Shown one piece after another: positions 31,754-44,865 of a stretch of DNA of 64,000 nucleotides. The notes under the pieces are model-generated. The model saw nothing but the letters and a program-made list of their open reading frames with translations, did no database searches and was not told the origin of the DNA. The DNA is from Ricordea florida. Lineage: Eukaryota; Cnidaria; Anthozoa; Corallimorpharia; Ricordeidae. Position 1 is the stretch's first letter. Every line of letters starts with the position of its first letter. Made by a program: the position numbers and the translations under genes. The stretch is taken from NCBI GenBank assembly GCA_949710005.1, contig OX453273.1, positions 6,546,206-6,610,205 on the forward strand, in the 5' to 3' direction.

Positions 31754-32305
31754 TTATTCATCCGGTAAAGAATTATAAATTTCTTGCTCCTCAATATCAT
31801 AACACCAATCCACAACTCTTTTTGGGTGCCATGCTGCTACCATTAAATCATTATGTAAATCTTTGTAAAATTTATTTTTATGTAATACTTTATATGTGTT
31901 TGTATATACACTTACCCAAAAAGTATCAATAATAACTTTTTTATTTATTAAAGCTTCTCCAAATTCTTTTGATTCTTCCCTATCCGTTAAAAAATCATTG
32001 CTTTTTTCATCTTTGGGGAATATAACACTCATATCAGAGATTGGAGAAAAAGCAAAACAATAATAATACTTATGCCCACTAAAATTACTATTAATATGAG
32101 TGTAATTAATTTGAAACTCCACTAATTCTCTTTTACCTTCATCCTCATATTTAATAGAAAGTGCTTTTGATAGAGAGTATAAACAATCTTTTTTTATTAA
32201 CCTCAAAAAATCCATATTATTAATTTTTTCATTGTTAAAATATTCAATAGTAAAAGCAAAATCTAAAGCCTTTTTTATTTTCCTCTTATATTTTTGTCTT
32301 TCCAT
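31754..32305 (-). CDS. P1 accessory protein with C-terminal WHPKRVVDWCYD motif
   Basis: 183 residues. The N-terminal part is charged and alpha/beta mixed without a known motif. The C-terminal 38 residues (KFYKDLHNDLMVAAWHPKRV, then VDWCYDIEEQEIYNSLPDE) recur almost unchanged at the end of the P2 zinc-repeat protein, and more distantly (KFYKKLHDEIVESVWQPSRY) at the end of the P2 236-residue protein. Similar terminal motifs are known to me from proteins of giant viruses. It is therefore probably a mobile terminal module. It is transcribed against the structural genes. Confidence 0.65.
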   Translation of the reverse strand: MERQKYKRKIKKALDFAFTIEYFNNEKINNMDFLRLIKKDCLYSLSKALSIKYEDEGKRELVEFQINYTHINSNFSGHKYYYCFAFSPISDMSVIFPKDEKSNDFLTDREESKEFGEALINKKVIIDTFWVSVYTNTYKVLHKNKFYKDLHNDLMVAAWHPKRVVDWCYDIEEQEIYNSLPDE

Positions 32306-32333
32306 CTTTTATATTTTATTTTATAACTTTAAA

Positions 32334-32846
32334 TCATAATTCATTTTTTAATTTTATTCTACATTCCTTACAAGAAGCTTTTTGTTTACCATGTTCGCAT
32401 ATTTGTGATCCTCCGCAATACTTACATTGTTGTTTTTGTTTATTATGTACGCAAATTTGAGTGCCTTTACATTCTTTACAACGATATTTAACTTTTCCAT
32501 GTATACATATTTGTGATCCATCGCATTCTTTACAAATATATTTAACTTTCCCATGTATACATATTTGTGCACCTTTACAACTTTTACAAAAATATTTAAC
32601 ATTATCATGCTCACATATTTGAGATCCTCCACATTCTTTGCAAAAATATTTATGTTTTTCATGTATGCAAATATAAGGACAAGTAGTGGTGACTTTTTCA
32701 ATTAAATTTATAATTTTTTCTTCTTCAAATTTTTTAAACTCATTAATAAAATCTTCTCTTAAATCTAGTTTTGATCTTCCTTTAATTTTTAAATAACTCG
32801 CAATTCTTTTCAAATTTGTTTTATTCAAAGTTTCTAATTTTTCCAT
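32334..32846 (-). CDS. P1 SAP plus zinc-ribbon-repeat protein
   Basis: 170 residues. A SAP-like N-terminus (NLKRIASYLKIKGRSKLDLR) resembles the one on PolB at the other end of the element. It is followed by about six 18-residue repeats of the type YFCKECGGSQICEHDNVK, each with CxxC and a C-x-H pair able to bind zinc. Such CKxCGGSQICEH repeats are known from giant viruses. The gene starts five bases inside the right TIR boundary and reads inwards. It is a candidate sequence-specific DNA-binding protein, perhaps acting on the TIR. Homologues: 53385 (P2), 59825 (P3). Confidence 0.8.
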   Translation of the reverse strand: MEKLETLNKTNLKRIASYLKIKGRSKLDLREDFINEFKKFEEEKIINLIEKVTTTCPYICIHEKHKYFCKECGGSQICEHDNVKYFCKSCKGAQICIHGKVKYICKECDGSQICIHGKVKYRCKECKGTQICVHNKQKQQCKYCGGSQICEHGKQKASCKECRIKLKNEL

Positions 32847-32850
32847 CTTT

Positions 32851-33376
32851 AATCATTATTTTATTCTTTTTAAATCATTTTTATTTTATTAAATGTGCCA
32901 GATCCTCGTATCATATTCACATCGATTTTGTAACATATTAGCTATGGTTTGATAAGGGTTTGTTGCTCTCCGCACCTGGAATGTTTGATGAAAGTTTTAT
33001 TAGGTTTTGGCGAATGTTTGATTGAGGGTTTGACGAGAATCGCCCCACGTTCATCGACACCCTAGCAGCGCCCTCCGCTCGCGCTGCTCGCTCCGCCTGT
33101 CGGCCCACTCTTGATGAAGTCTTGGCGAGGGTTTGATTGAGGGTTTGACACAGGCTTGGTTGAGGTTTGATTGAGGTTTTGGTGAATGTTTGATTGAGGG
33201 TTTGGTGGGGTCTTGGTCAAGGCTTGGTTGTGTCTTGGTAGGGGCTTGGTTGGGTCTTGGCAAAGGGTTTGGTCAAGGCTTGGTTGGGGCTTTGATGTAG
33301 TATTTATGAAATCTTGGCAAGAGCCACGTCTCACCTAGTTTATCAAATGTGCCAGGATCCCCATATCTTATCATCA
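32851..33376 (-). repeat. P1 right terminal inverted repeat (526 bp)
   Basis: Inverse copy of 17416-17941 with the same length and the 36-bp GC-rich motif at 33069-33104. Open frames across the 11-bp repeats are compositional. Confidence 0.93.
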
Positions 33377-33381
33377 GGAGT
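33377..33381. repeat. P1 target-site duplication, right (GGAGT)
   Basis: Identical to 17411-17415 and directly adjacent to the TIR end. Confidence 0.85.
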
Positions 33382-33539
33382 GTTTAGGAAAGTGACACAC
33401 ATTCAGTATTCTTACCAAATAACCACTGCAGTCCTTTTTATTATCTATACTCTGAGTAAACAGGGATGATGACAGTTACTTGTTCTTTTTTAAAGATAAA
33501 ACTAGTGCTGTTCAATCATTCTGGAAGAACTGTTCTCAC

Positions 33540-35909
<2,370 letters not shown>

Positions 35910-38254
35910 ATTGTTTACGAGGTTTATGGACCGACAATTCACACTGCACTCTGTTCCCTTGCCAAGTCACCACATTCACAAAGCTCTTACTTATGGCTGA
36001 TGACCGAAACAGCTTCTGGGTAAGAGTCGCGATCCCGCGGGACATTTCCCGTGTTTCAAGTATTTCAAGTGGAGTGGTTATCAACCCGGGAGTTATCATT
36101 GGTATTATTGTTTTGTAGATAAAGAAAACATTTTAACAGAGTAGTAGTAGGTCAAAGTATCCTTGGAATGATTTCCGCACAGGTCCCTACTTCATTATGC
36201 ATGCTGTAGCCATACTGTTTCATTCTTCAATAACTATGCAAGAAATGTTTACACGTGCATTACTCTAAACAATTCATCTGCTGCATGCATAATGAAGTAG
36301 GGACCTGTGCGGAAATCTTGCCGTATCCTTTTGATATAAAGTAGCAAACTGCCAATGCGAATGTCAAAACTGACGGATGAGTCGGTGGAAATCGTATGTC
36401 GCTCGCCCGGTTTGGCGAGTGGAATGTTCATCTTCAGGAAATAAACCAAACATTAAACTGTCATAGATTGATTTTTTTTTTTCACAAAATATAATTCAAA
36501 GTACCGACTTAACGTAAAAATGAGATGCTGCTGGTTGTAAAGAAACCGCGCCGCAACAACAAGATCTGAAATTGACGGAAAGGGAGGGTAGTTGTTATTT
36601 GGCGAGTGGCAATGTCTACGGGCGAGTACAATCTTCGCGCGCGTAACTCGCCCGGTTTGCGAGTGCTTCCCAAGGTTAGTTTCTAACCCTGAAACTGTCT
36701 AGCATATTGTGATATACTCAAGTCACCGTATATGGTTATATCCAGCCAATCTAGTTCCCAGGATGTCTCTCCTGTCATCCCTTGATCAATTGTGGACAAA
36801 ATGTAAAAGTCGACACAATCTTGGTTACAATTTTAGCGCGTGGATCTCGTGGACTCACGATGTATTGAGAGGTGGGTCAGAAATGTCACGGATAATGGGT
36901 AACAAAAGAAACATCGGAGCCAGTAGTAACGTTGGATTTCCCATGTAATTAATGATCATCTTGAAGTTTCGTTCTGTCGGAAGCTCATCACAGTGATCGT
37001 ACTTATCACCAAAATACTATACATTCCTTAGTATTACCATAGTTTATTTATGTAGATGGTTATGAAACTCGACAAGTTTCTTTGTTTCATGTTTTTGTTC
37101 GCTTTTTTGGCCTTGAACCTGCACAAAAACACACTGTTTTTCAGTAGGATAACCAATCAAAAGTTTCGCCGGACTAATTTATTCGCGAGTGACATGAGAA
37201 CCTAAAACAAAAGATTGTGTAGGGTGAGGGTCGATTTAACATATATGGTGACCACACTGTTCTTGGTTTTGAAATTTCCAGGGTTTTATAACCAGTCCCT
37301 CGATTAACTATGGTATTAATAACTTTTAAGTTAGCATTTTATGCAGGAGCTAACCACTGGGTACCTTTGCATGTTGATCTTGAGCTATTCTTTACGCTTT
37401 TTTTAGAGTACCTCTGGCTTATTCGCTTATATTTCTTGGAAAAACGCTGCTTCAGAAAAATGCACAATGCAATTAATTCTAGGTTAAAACTTCTCATTCG
37501 TCCGTTCATCCGCCCATTTTGCTGTTCAAACATCTTTTTTTCGAAAACAGGTGCATCGAAATTTTGAATTGGTGCAGTTTACCATTTCAGGTGCTCCGGC
37601 AACACAGTGTTTCTCGCTCTCCCCTAAGTTTAATAGCTCTTGGCGTTATGCTGGCTACACGAAATGCTACACAGTCTATGACTTAAATTTTCATATTTCT
37701 AGGCGAGTGCCGCTGAACCATATTTTTTATCATATCTACCAACTTCGAGGTATAAAAATATCCTATTGCGCCCTTTATCCTGAAACAAAGATTGCAGAAT
37801 TATGAACATCAGTTGGATACAGATTTGAAAGACCGGATAGAAAATTTTAATTTACAGAAGTGCATTTTAAGGGGTTTCATTTTTTGTCAAATGTACTGTT
37901 TTTGTTCTTCTGAAAATGAAAACTCTTACTCGGGACTATGGTTGTAGAGTAAAGAGTATTTTTTGTTTTTCTTCTGTTTGTGTAGAAAGGATAGCGCATG
38001 ATTGGCCAGGATGAGTCATATGACTCGGAAATGAAAGTGTAAATAATTCATACCGCGTCCAATCAAGTCTCTTGAAAAGTTAGACTATTTTCAAAAATAC
38101 TATTGAACATATGCAGTCCTTTCAGTTGGGTGACCCGACGCCTGAACCAGATACTATATCCTTCGATCAATTAATTCTACAGTAGTTTAGTTACATCAAA
38201 CTCAGAAATCAGAAACGTCTGTTTTCACTTACCTGTCGAAGCTATACCAGAAAG
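35910..38254. other. divergent host intergenic region
   Basis: It separates the FAM133-like start (minus) from the coiled-coil gene start (plus), so promoters for both are expected here. It contains GC-rich palindromes with GGCTCGGCGGCTCG words nearby (35580-35740), one MITE, and no supported exon. Confidence 0.5.
36171..36316. repeat. MITE with 33-bp inverted ends
   Basis: ATTTCCGCACAGGTCCCTAC and the following TTCATTATGCATGC are perfectly mirrored at 36284-36316. A relative with TGCATGCT words is at 35149-35263. Confidence 0.75.
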
Positions 38255-38485
38255 ATGGTTTTTGAAACTGAGCGCCGAGAAAACACAAGACGACCAAAAT
38301 ACAGCACAAGTTATAGCGTGGAAATTTTGACGACTGGGGGTGGAGAGGAAAGCTATTCATCACGTTTGTCTCGAGAAAAAGAGAGATATTTACAAAAAAC
38401 GAAATCCTTTCACCAACTTGTACATGAAATGAGTTCGAGTACGAAGAAACTAGAAGAGGAAACTTCGGGCCTCCTACAAGACATG
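38255..38485 (+). CDS. unidentified coiled-coil protein, first exon
   Basis: Starts MVFETERRENTRRPKYSTSY and runs through a charged, helical region (LSREKERYLQKTKSFHQLVH) to SGLLQDM, followed by the donor GTGAGA at 38486. The phase is 0, compatible with the exon at 58383 on the far side of P2. Composition suggests a coiled coil; I do not recognise the family. P2 begins 227 bp after the donor, so the insertion lies in this intron. Confidence 0.6.
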
Positions 38486-38707
38486 GTGAGAAGTCTAAAT
38501 CTGAAAGTCTTATGTTTCGATTCGATTCTCGTTTTAATTCACAGTAGCAACGTTTAATATTCTCTTTGAAAATCCTTGTCGTGCGAAGGGAAAGTAAGAG
38601 AAAAATCAGCTCGTATCTCTGGCCAATGATCGGCAAAATTTATAAACTTCTAGTTGCGTTGTTAGTTTGTTGTTGTGAATCAGTCTATATATTCTAGGCT
38701 TTAAAGA

Positions 38708-38712
38708 CAACT
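38708..38712. repeat. P2 target-site duplication, left (CAACT)
   Basis: CAACT directly precedes the left TIR and is repeated after the right TIR at 55003-55007. Confidence 0.85.
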
Positions 38713-39871
38713 AGTAGTAGAAAAAAGCGGGAGCTGGGACAAATCGATTTTTTGTCAAATAATCCGCAAAGTCTCGGCAAAGTCCCGGTAAAGTCCCGGT
38801 AAAGTCTCGGTAAAGTCTCGGCAAAGTCCCGGTAAAGTCCCGGTAAAGTCTCGGTAAAGTCTCGGCAAAGTCTCGGTAAAGTCTCGGTAAAGTCTCGGTA
38901 AAGTCTCGGTAAAGTCTCGGCAAAGTCTCAGCAAAGTCTCGGCAAAGTCCCGGTAAAGTCTCGGCCGAGTTCACAAGCCCCGTCGGAAAGCGGGAGGCCG
39001 ACAGGCGGAGCGAGCCGCGCGAGCGGAGGGCGATTCTATCTCTGAAACTGGCGGGTTTGTGCCAACGGCGAAGTCTCGGCCAAGTCTCAGCCAAGTCTCA
39101 GCCAAGTCTCGGCAAAGTCTCGGTAAAGTCTCGGCAAAGTCTCAGCAAAGTCCCGGTAAAGTCTCGGTAAAGTTTCGGTAAAGTCTCGGCAAAGTCTCGG
39201 CAAAGTCTCGGCCGAGTTCACAAGCCCCGTCGGAAAGCGGGAGGCCGACAGGCGGAGCGAGCCGCGCGAGCGGAGGGCGATTCTATCTCTGAAACTGGTG
39301 GGTTTGTGCCAACGGCGAAGTCTCGGCCAAGTCTCGGTAAAGTCTCGGTAAAGTCTCGGCAAAGTCTCAGCAAAGTCTCGGCAAAGTCCCGGTAAAGTCT
39401 CGGTAAAGTCTCGGTAAAGTCTCGGCAAAGTCTCGGCAAAGTCTCGGCCGAGTTCACAAGCCCCGTCGGAAAGCGGGAGGCCGACAGGCGGAGCGAGCCG
39501 CGCGAGCGGAGGGCGATTCTATCTCTGAAACTGGTGGGTTTGTGCCAACGGCGAAGTCTCGGCCAAGTCTCAGCCAAGTCTCAGCCAAGTCTCGGCAAAG
39601 TTCGCGACCCTCTGAGATTTGGCCGCCAAGAAAAGAGGAGGCTGGCGCAAATTGATTTTACCAGGATACGAAAAAGATAAAAAAATTGAAAAAAAATGGT
39701 TTATAAACAAAAATATGGTAATACAATACGAAAATGGACCAATTAAAAGATACTGAATTAAAAGAAATTTTGAAGGAGTTGCGTATACGGGGGAGAAGCC
39801 GCATGCGAAAAGCGGAGAAAATAGCTGCATTACGCGAACGAGGTATAAATACACGGGAGGATTTGGTTAAT
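38713..39871 (+). repeat. P2 left terminal inverted repeat (1159 bp)
   Basis: It equals the complement of 53844-55002 in length, with only a few substitutions. It contains long arrays of an 11-bp unit (CAAAGTCTCGG and variants), three copies of the 36-bp motif (38997-39032, 39244-39279, 39480-39515), and at its inner end the first 46 codons of PolB. Confidence 0.93.
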
Positions 39872-42800
39872 TATCGGCGGAGACTTAATGAAGACCCACC
39901 AATATTGGGAACACCTCCCGGTTCGCCTCCGCCAAGAACGCCGCCAAGAACGCCGCCCGGTTCGCCTCCGCCAAGAACGCCGCCTGCCACACCAACCAGG
40001 CCTCCTCCGCCAAGAAAAAGGAAACTAGCGCCAACCTTTATAAAACCACAAAAACAACCAAAACAAACTTTTAATTGGGGAAATTATTCATTCAAGGTTA
40101 TGGATAAAGGCGAGTTTTCCAAAAACCTTGAAGATTTAACCAATGAAAATATCATAAAAATTACCAATAACAAAAAAACAAAACCCCAACTTAGAGAAAA
40201 TGTGAGTATATCTGATAGTGTGAGAGATGAATTGGATGAACAATTTAATATCAAAGAACAACAAACAGCATTGAGGGGGTATCTGAAAACCCACAGGATA
40301 GATGGGAAAATAGGGTACGGCCCAAAGGCATTTATCAATAAAATTAAACCAAAAGTTTTAGATTTTGTTACTAAGCAAAAGAAGCCCGCCAAAATCAAGC
40401 TCATCCTTACCTGCGAATTCAAAAAAGAAAATCCTGAAAAAGATCTTTTTCATCGTTTTATTTATATTTGGGCCTACTTTCAATCAAAAGTAAAAATAAT
40501 AACAGAGGCAACTGATTTTTCTGAATTATACGATACAATAACAAATAACTTACTTGAACAGGTTGAGGATTTTCAAAATTTAGGTTCTGGATGGGTGTTT
40601 CACCAAGTGTTGCATTTTGATATTTTCATTGATCCTTATGAGCCCATTTCTGGAAGTTCTTACATTCCACTGCCGCCAATATTGGAATCAAAGAAAGCAA
40701 TCATAAACGTTAAGAATGAGAATGATCACGAATGTTTCAAGTGGGCAATAACTTCTGCCGTTTACACACAAAAAATTCACCCAGAAAGATTAAACACACA
40801 AATGATAGAAAATTCAAAGAAATTTGACTGGTCGGGGATGAAGTTTCCTTCCCCACTAAAACATATTGACAAATTCGAAAAACAAAACCCTTACTACACT
40901 ATTAATGTTTACGGATATGAAGAAGGTACCGGTGTATATCCCCTAAGAATAAGCAAAAAACAAAAAGGCCATCTAATAAACCTACTTCTAATATCAAATG
41001 GCAAAAACAATCATTATTGTTGGATAAAGGATTTGAGCAGATTATTGGCTTCAACGGTTAGTAAACATAAATCCAAAATGTATTTTTGTCCTAGATGCCT
41101 CAACGCATTCCAAACCGAAAAATCATTGGAAAAACATCTGGAATATTGTTCCAAAAATAAAGAAGTTAAGATTGAAATGCCAAAGGATAAAGATGGAAAT
41201 CCCAAGTACATTAAATTCATCAATTACAACAGAAAAATGCGGGTTCCCTTTGTTGTGTACGCCGATTTTGAGAGTTTTACGGAGAAAATGGATACATGCT
41301 CACCCGACCTTCGCAAAAGCTTTACCAAACAATACCAAAAGCATACGCCGTCGGGATTCTGCTATATCATCATATTTTATGGCGAAAATGAAACTGTCAT
41401 TAGGCGATATACAGCCAAATCACCAGATGAAGACGTCGCCCAAATATTTATAAACAGTTTAGAGTCAGACATTAGGGCAATTTACACAAACACAAGATAC
41501 AAAAAGAAAGTTAGAATGACTGGAGAAGATAGAACAAGCTTTCATTCTGCTACACATTGCCACATTTGTGAAGATGAATTGGGAAAAGATAAGGTAATAG
41601 ATCACTGCCACCTTACAGGAAAGTACAGAGGAGCGGCCCATAGAGAATGTAACTTAAAATTCAAGGTCCCAAAATATTTCCCGGTAATATTTCATAATCT
41701 AGCCGGATATGACGCTCATCTTTTCGTTAAAAACCTTGGCGCAACAGAAGGTAAAGTAAATTGTATCCCAAATAACGAGGAAAAGTACATTTCTTTCACA
41801 AAACAGATTGTGGTTGATACATTTACAAACAAAGAAGGTAAGCTGGTTGAGGTGAAGCGAGAAATTAGATTCATAGATTCATTAAAATTTATGCCAAGCA
41901 GTCTTGACCAATTAGTAACTAATCTCCCAAAAGAATCTTTCAAAAACTTATCGAGTTACTATGAAGGCGAACAATTGCAGTTGTTGTTGAGAAAGGGTGT
42001 ATTTCCCTATGATTGGTTCGACAAATTTGTAAAGCTAAATGAAACCCAACTTCCATCAAAGGAAGAATTTTACTCTAAACTCAACGATGAAGAAATAAAA
42101 GAATATGATTACCCGCATGCGCAAAATGTATGGAAAACCTTCAAAATGAAAACGATGAGAGAATACCATGATTTGTATCTCAAGACGGATGTACTACTTT
42201 TGGCGGACGTATTCGAGAATTTTAGAGATGTTTGCCAAGAGAATTATGGTTTGGATCCCGCCCACTATTACACAGCACCAGGATTAGCTTGGGACGCCAT
42301 GTTAAAGTATACAAAAGTGAATTTGGAGTTACTAACCGACATCGATATGTTGCTCATGATTGAGAAAGGTATTCGGGGCGGCATCGCTATGATTTCTACT
42401 AGATATGGAAAAGCAAACAACCCCTACATGAAAAACTTTGATATTAACAAAGTAATAAGTTATATTATATATCTCGATGCAAATAATTTGTATGGCGGGG
42501 GAATGAGCAGGCCACTACCTACTCACGATTTTAAATGGATGAATGAAAAAGAGCTTATATACTGGGAAAATATGCCATGCATACTAGAGGTTGATTTAGA
42601 ATACCCAACTCGCCTTCATGATTTACATAATGATTATCCTCTTGCTCCAGAGAGGCTTTTAGTTAATAAGGTCGAGAAATTAATCCCAAACCTAAACAAT
42701 AAGACAAAGTATGTTGTTCATCATGAGACACTAAAGCTTTACCAATCATTGGGATTAAAAGTTACAAAAATTCATCGAGGAATCACATTCAAAGAGTCTG

Positions 42801-43687
42801 CTTGGTTAGAACCATATATTGCCAAGAATACCGATCTAAGATCAAAAGCGAAGAATGATTTTGAAAAAGATTTCTTCAAGTTAATGAACAATTCTGTGTT
42901 TGGCAAAACAATGGAAAACATTAGAAATAGGGTTGACATTAAATTAATCACAAATCAAAAAGACGCAAAGAAATTAATATCAAAACCTAACTACCAGCAT
43001 CGTACAATCTTTTGCGAAAATCTTGTAGCCATTCATATGAAGAAAACAAAGTTAGTATTCAATAAACCCGTTTACTTGGGCATGTGCATTCTAGATTTAA
43101 GTAAAACCATAATGTATGACTTTCATTACAATTACATCAAACCGAAATACGGCGAAATGGCGAAATTACTTTTTACAGATACGGATAGTCTGATGTATTT
43201 AGTAGAAACGGAAGATTTCTACAAGGATATTGCGCCGGATGTGAGAGAAAAGTTCGATACTTCAAATTTCCCCGAAAAACATAAATCGGGCATCGAGATA
43301 GGAGTAAACAAAAAAGTCATCAATAAGTTCAAAGATGAGGCTGGGGGAAAAGCGATTGCGGAATTTGTGGGCCTGAGGGCCAAGCTTTACTCATACAGGA
43401 TGGACGAAGGCGAAGAAGAAAAGAAATGTAAGGGGTTGAAAAAGGCAGTAGTAAAAAAGACCATAAGCTTTAATGATTACAAGGATTGTCTTTTCAGCAA
43501 AAAGCCCCAAATGAGACAAATGAATGTGTTTAGAAGTCGTTTGCATGATGTTTACACCGAAACTGTCAACAAAGTTTCGCTGTCTTGCGATGATGATAAA
43601 AGAATAATTTGTGAAGACGGAATTAATACTTTTGCCTACGGGCATTATCGTTGCAACACAGAATCTGGCGGGAGTTCTGTATTATAA
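39734..43687 (+). CDS. polB: P2 family B DNA polymerase
   Basis: 1317 residues. The first 46 codons lie inside the TIR and encode a SAP-like module (LKELRIRGRSRMRKAEKIAA); a Pro-rich repeat linker (PPRTPPGSPPPRTPP) follows. Exo I is YADFE (~507), the zinc/HNH-like insert DHCHLTGKYRGAAHREC (~620), Exo II HNLAGYDAH (~652), Exo III TDVLLLADVFE (~816). Polymerase motifs are DANNLYGGGMS (~912), NNSVFGKTMEN (~1050) and DTDSLMYL (~1146). All catalytic acids are retained. Compared with P1 it lacks the CGKCGVCKG insert. The 3' end overlaps the integrase remnant by exactly 43 bp, as in P1. Confidence 0.95.
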   Translation: MDQLKDTELKEILKELRIRGRSRMRKAEKIAALRERGINTREDLVNYRRRLNEDPPILGTPPGSPPPRTPPRTPPGSPPPRTPPATPTRPPPPRKRKLAPTFIKPQKQPKQTFNWGNYSFKVMDKGEFSKNLEDLTNENIIKITNNKKTKPQLRENVSISDSVRDELDEQFNIKEQQTALRGYLKTHRIDGKIGYGPKAFINKIKPKVLDFVTKQKKPAKIKLILTCEFKKENPEKDLFHRFIYIWAYFQSKVKIITEATDFSELYDTITNNLLEQVEDFQNLGSGWVFHQVLHFDIFIDPYEPISGSSYIPLPPILESKKAIINVKNENDHECFKWAITSAVYTQKIHPERLNTQMIENSKKFDWSGMKFPSPLKHIDKFEKQNPYYTINVYGYEEGTGVYPLRISKKQKGHLINLLLISNGKNNHYCWIKDLSRLLASTVSKHKSKMYFCPRCLNAFQTEKSLEKHLEYCSKNKEVKIEMPKDKDGNPKYIKFINYNRKMRVPFVVYADFESFTEKMDTCSPDLRKSFTKQYQKHTPSGFCYIIIFYGENETVIRRYTAKSPDEDVAQIFINSLESDIRAIYTNTRYKKKVRMTGEDRTSFHSATHCHICEDELGKDKVIDHCHLTGKYRGAAHRECNLKFKVPKYFPVIFHNLAGYDAHLFVKNLGATEGKVNCIPNNEEKYISFTKQIVVDTFTNKEGKLVEVKREIRFIDSLKFMPSSLDQLVTNLPKESFKNLSSYYEGEQLQLLLRKGVFPYDWFDKFVKLNETQLPSKEEFYSKLNDEEIKEYDYPHAQNVWKTFKMKTMREYHDLYLKTDVLLLADVFENFRDVCQENYGLDPAHYYTAPGLAWDAMLKYTKVNLELLTDIDMLLMIEKGIRGGIAMISTRYGKANNPYMKNFDINKVISYIIYLDANNLYGGGMSRPLPTHDFKWMNEKELIYWENMPCILEVDLEYPTRLHDLHNDYPLAPERLLVNKVEKLIPNLNNKTKYVVHHETLKLYQSLGLKVTKIHRGITFKESAWLEPYIAKNTDLRSKAKNDFEKDFFKLMNNSVFGKTMENIRNRVDIKLITNQKDAKKLISKPNYQHRTIFCENLVAIHMKKTKLVFNKPVYLGMCILDLSKTIMYDFHYNYIKPKYGEMAKLLFTDTDSLMYLVETEDFYKDIAPDVREKFDTSNFPEKHKSGIEIGVNKKVINKFKDEAGGKAIAEFVGLRAKLYSYRMDEGEEEKKCKGLKKAVVKKTISFNDYKDCLFSKKPQMRQMNVFRSRLHDVYTETVNKVSLSCDDDKRIICEDGINTFAYGHYRCNTESGGSSVL

Positions 43688-44621
43688 GGCACAACCTGTA
43701 ATTCTTCCCTAACAAATCCTCGCCTGGGGCCATCCAATAAATAATATAAAACTGGCTGATTTGGTGAAACGACGCTACGAGTAATGTAATAAACTTTGAT
43801 ACTCCAAATAGGATCAGTAGCACGCCTTTGTTCTCCCCCTTCAAGCTCGCCAGGGGCTAATAAATACCGAACTTTTACACTAGGCGGCAATCTGCCCTCA
43901 TCATGGCCAACAACTCGCCGGTATTTTTTAGGTTCAATATCAACCTCTTTCAGTTTTATAGCCTCATTGGGCTCTTTACCGGTTATTCTCGTCGGTGTAT
44001 TATTCAAAGTTTTCAAAATATCTGGTAATCTTTTCACCCACACACGCGATCGGCCATCACTGATCATTTCTTGCGCATATTGATGGCTAAATAATAGCTC
44101 GCCTAATGTTCTATTTGCTCTTTCCACAAACGCTTGGGCTCTGTGATTTCCGGCTTCACTTCTCTGTATTTTCACATTATGGTAATTCATAAGTTTGCCA
44201 ACTTCGCCCATAAACTCTTTTCCGGGATCAACCATTAATGTTTTGGGGTATCTCATTTTCCTGGAATATATTTTTGTAAAAGCTTCTGATATCTCTCGGC
44301 TTTCTTTTGAGGTTAATGGTTCCGCATCTTTGTATCTTGAAGCCATCTATCATGCGGTAAAAATAATAAATCTGCTTGGTGAATCTGGTTCGGCTTATCC
44401 ACAGTCCAATGCGGCCTAGGAATATACTTTGGAGCGGGAAGATAGATTTGCCAAATTGCTTGTTTCTCCAGCCATTGTTTCGCCACATTTTCACTTACTT
44501 TTGCTTTTTCTGCTAATTTGGGAATTGCGGAATATCCTTTCCAATACCCTTCGGTTGAATAATATGTGCGCTCGAGTGGCGGGGAGGGCTTTGTCCGATT
44601 TTTCGTTAAATTTGAATTCAT
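43645..44621 (-). pseudogene. int: P2 integrase, frameshifted by a small deletion
   Basis: The N-terminal part (44621 back to about 44346) matches P1 integrase through HQADLLFLPHDR, then runs into a wrong frame. The remaining part (from about 44346 down to 43645) is in another frame, beginning ASRYKDAEPLTSKESREIS, with VDPGKEFMGE, FVERANRTLGE and the C-terminal PRRGFVREELQ. By comparison with P1 a net 43 bp is missing near 44345, covering the strand between the first and second catalytic aspartates. Both halves otherwise look undamaged, so the lesion is probably young. Confidence 0.88.
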
Positions 44622-44632
44622 TTAAGAGTAAA

Positions 44633-44648
44633 AAAGTATCTTATAAAT
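44633..44648 (+). promoter_or_regulatory. AAAGTATCTTATAAAT promoter-like motif, P2 first copy
   Basis: Lies just before the ATG at 44653 in the spacer that also faces the integrase start. Identical to the motif before the P1 capsid gene. Confidence 0.65.
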
Positions 44649-44652
44649 TAAA

Positions 44653-44865
44653 ATGGAGGAAGAAAAAATAAGTTTTACCGCGTATCAATTTGATCTTATG
44701 AAAAAAACTATCATAAAAGAAATTTTGAATATAGAAGATGGAGGAGAACTTTTTAATCTTTTACTTGTAATTAAGGGGGCAAGAGAAAGTTTAACGAAGC
44801 ATATTAAAGAATTAGAGAATAAGATCATCAACACAGGTTTAAAGGTTAACCAAAGTATCTTATAA
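44653..44865 (+). CDS. P2 small helical protein, P2-specific
   Basis: 70 residues, MEEEKISFTAYQFDLMKKTI with a heptad-like C-terminal half (RESLTKHIKELENKIINTG). It lies between the integrase and capsid genes, where P1 has nothing. Its last codons overlap the promoter-like motif of the capsid gene. A real gene is suggested by its own copy of the motif and its tight packing; function unknown. Confidence 0.55.
   Translation: MEEEKISFTAYQFDLMKKTIIKEILNIEDGGELFNLLLVIKGARESLTKHIKELENKIINTGLKVNQSIL

Larger units (their letters stand above)
17416..33376 (+). mobile_element. Polinton/Maverick (adintovirus-like) element P1, complete
   Basis: The 15.96-kb element starts TGATGATAAG and ends CTTATCATCA, with 526-bp TIRs and a 5-bp duplication of the site. 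It encodes protein-primed-type PolB, a retroviral-type integrase, a double-jelly-roll capsid protein, a penton-like protein and an A32-type packaging ATPase, the set that defines Polintons. It is far more AT-rich than the host DNA and has no introns. It lies in an intron of the FAM133-like gene. All core genes are open, so it is either recent or selectively maintained. It lacks a recognisable adenain-like protease. Confidence 0.93.

Noticed and set aside
38713..39594. Long open frames in the P2 TIRs encoding ETLPRLYRDFA-type repeats (also 54138-55073 and 59152-59578)
   Set aside because: An 11-bp repeat without stops is open in several frames and repeats every 11 codons; the frames exist on both TIRs and both strands and have no start context, so they are compositional shadows.
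44313..44621. Separate short gene upstream of the P2 integrase
   Set aside because: It is the N-terminal half of the integrase, matching P1 up to the deletion point; the out-of-frame end is an artefact of the shift.
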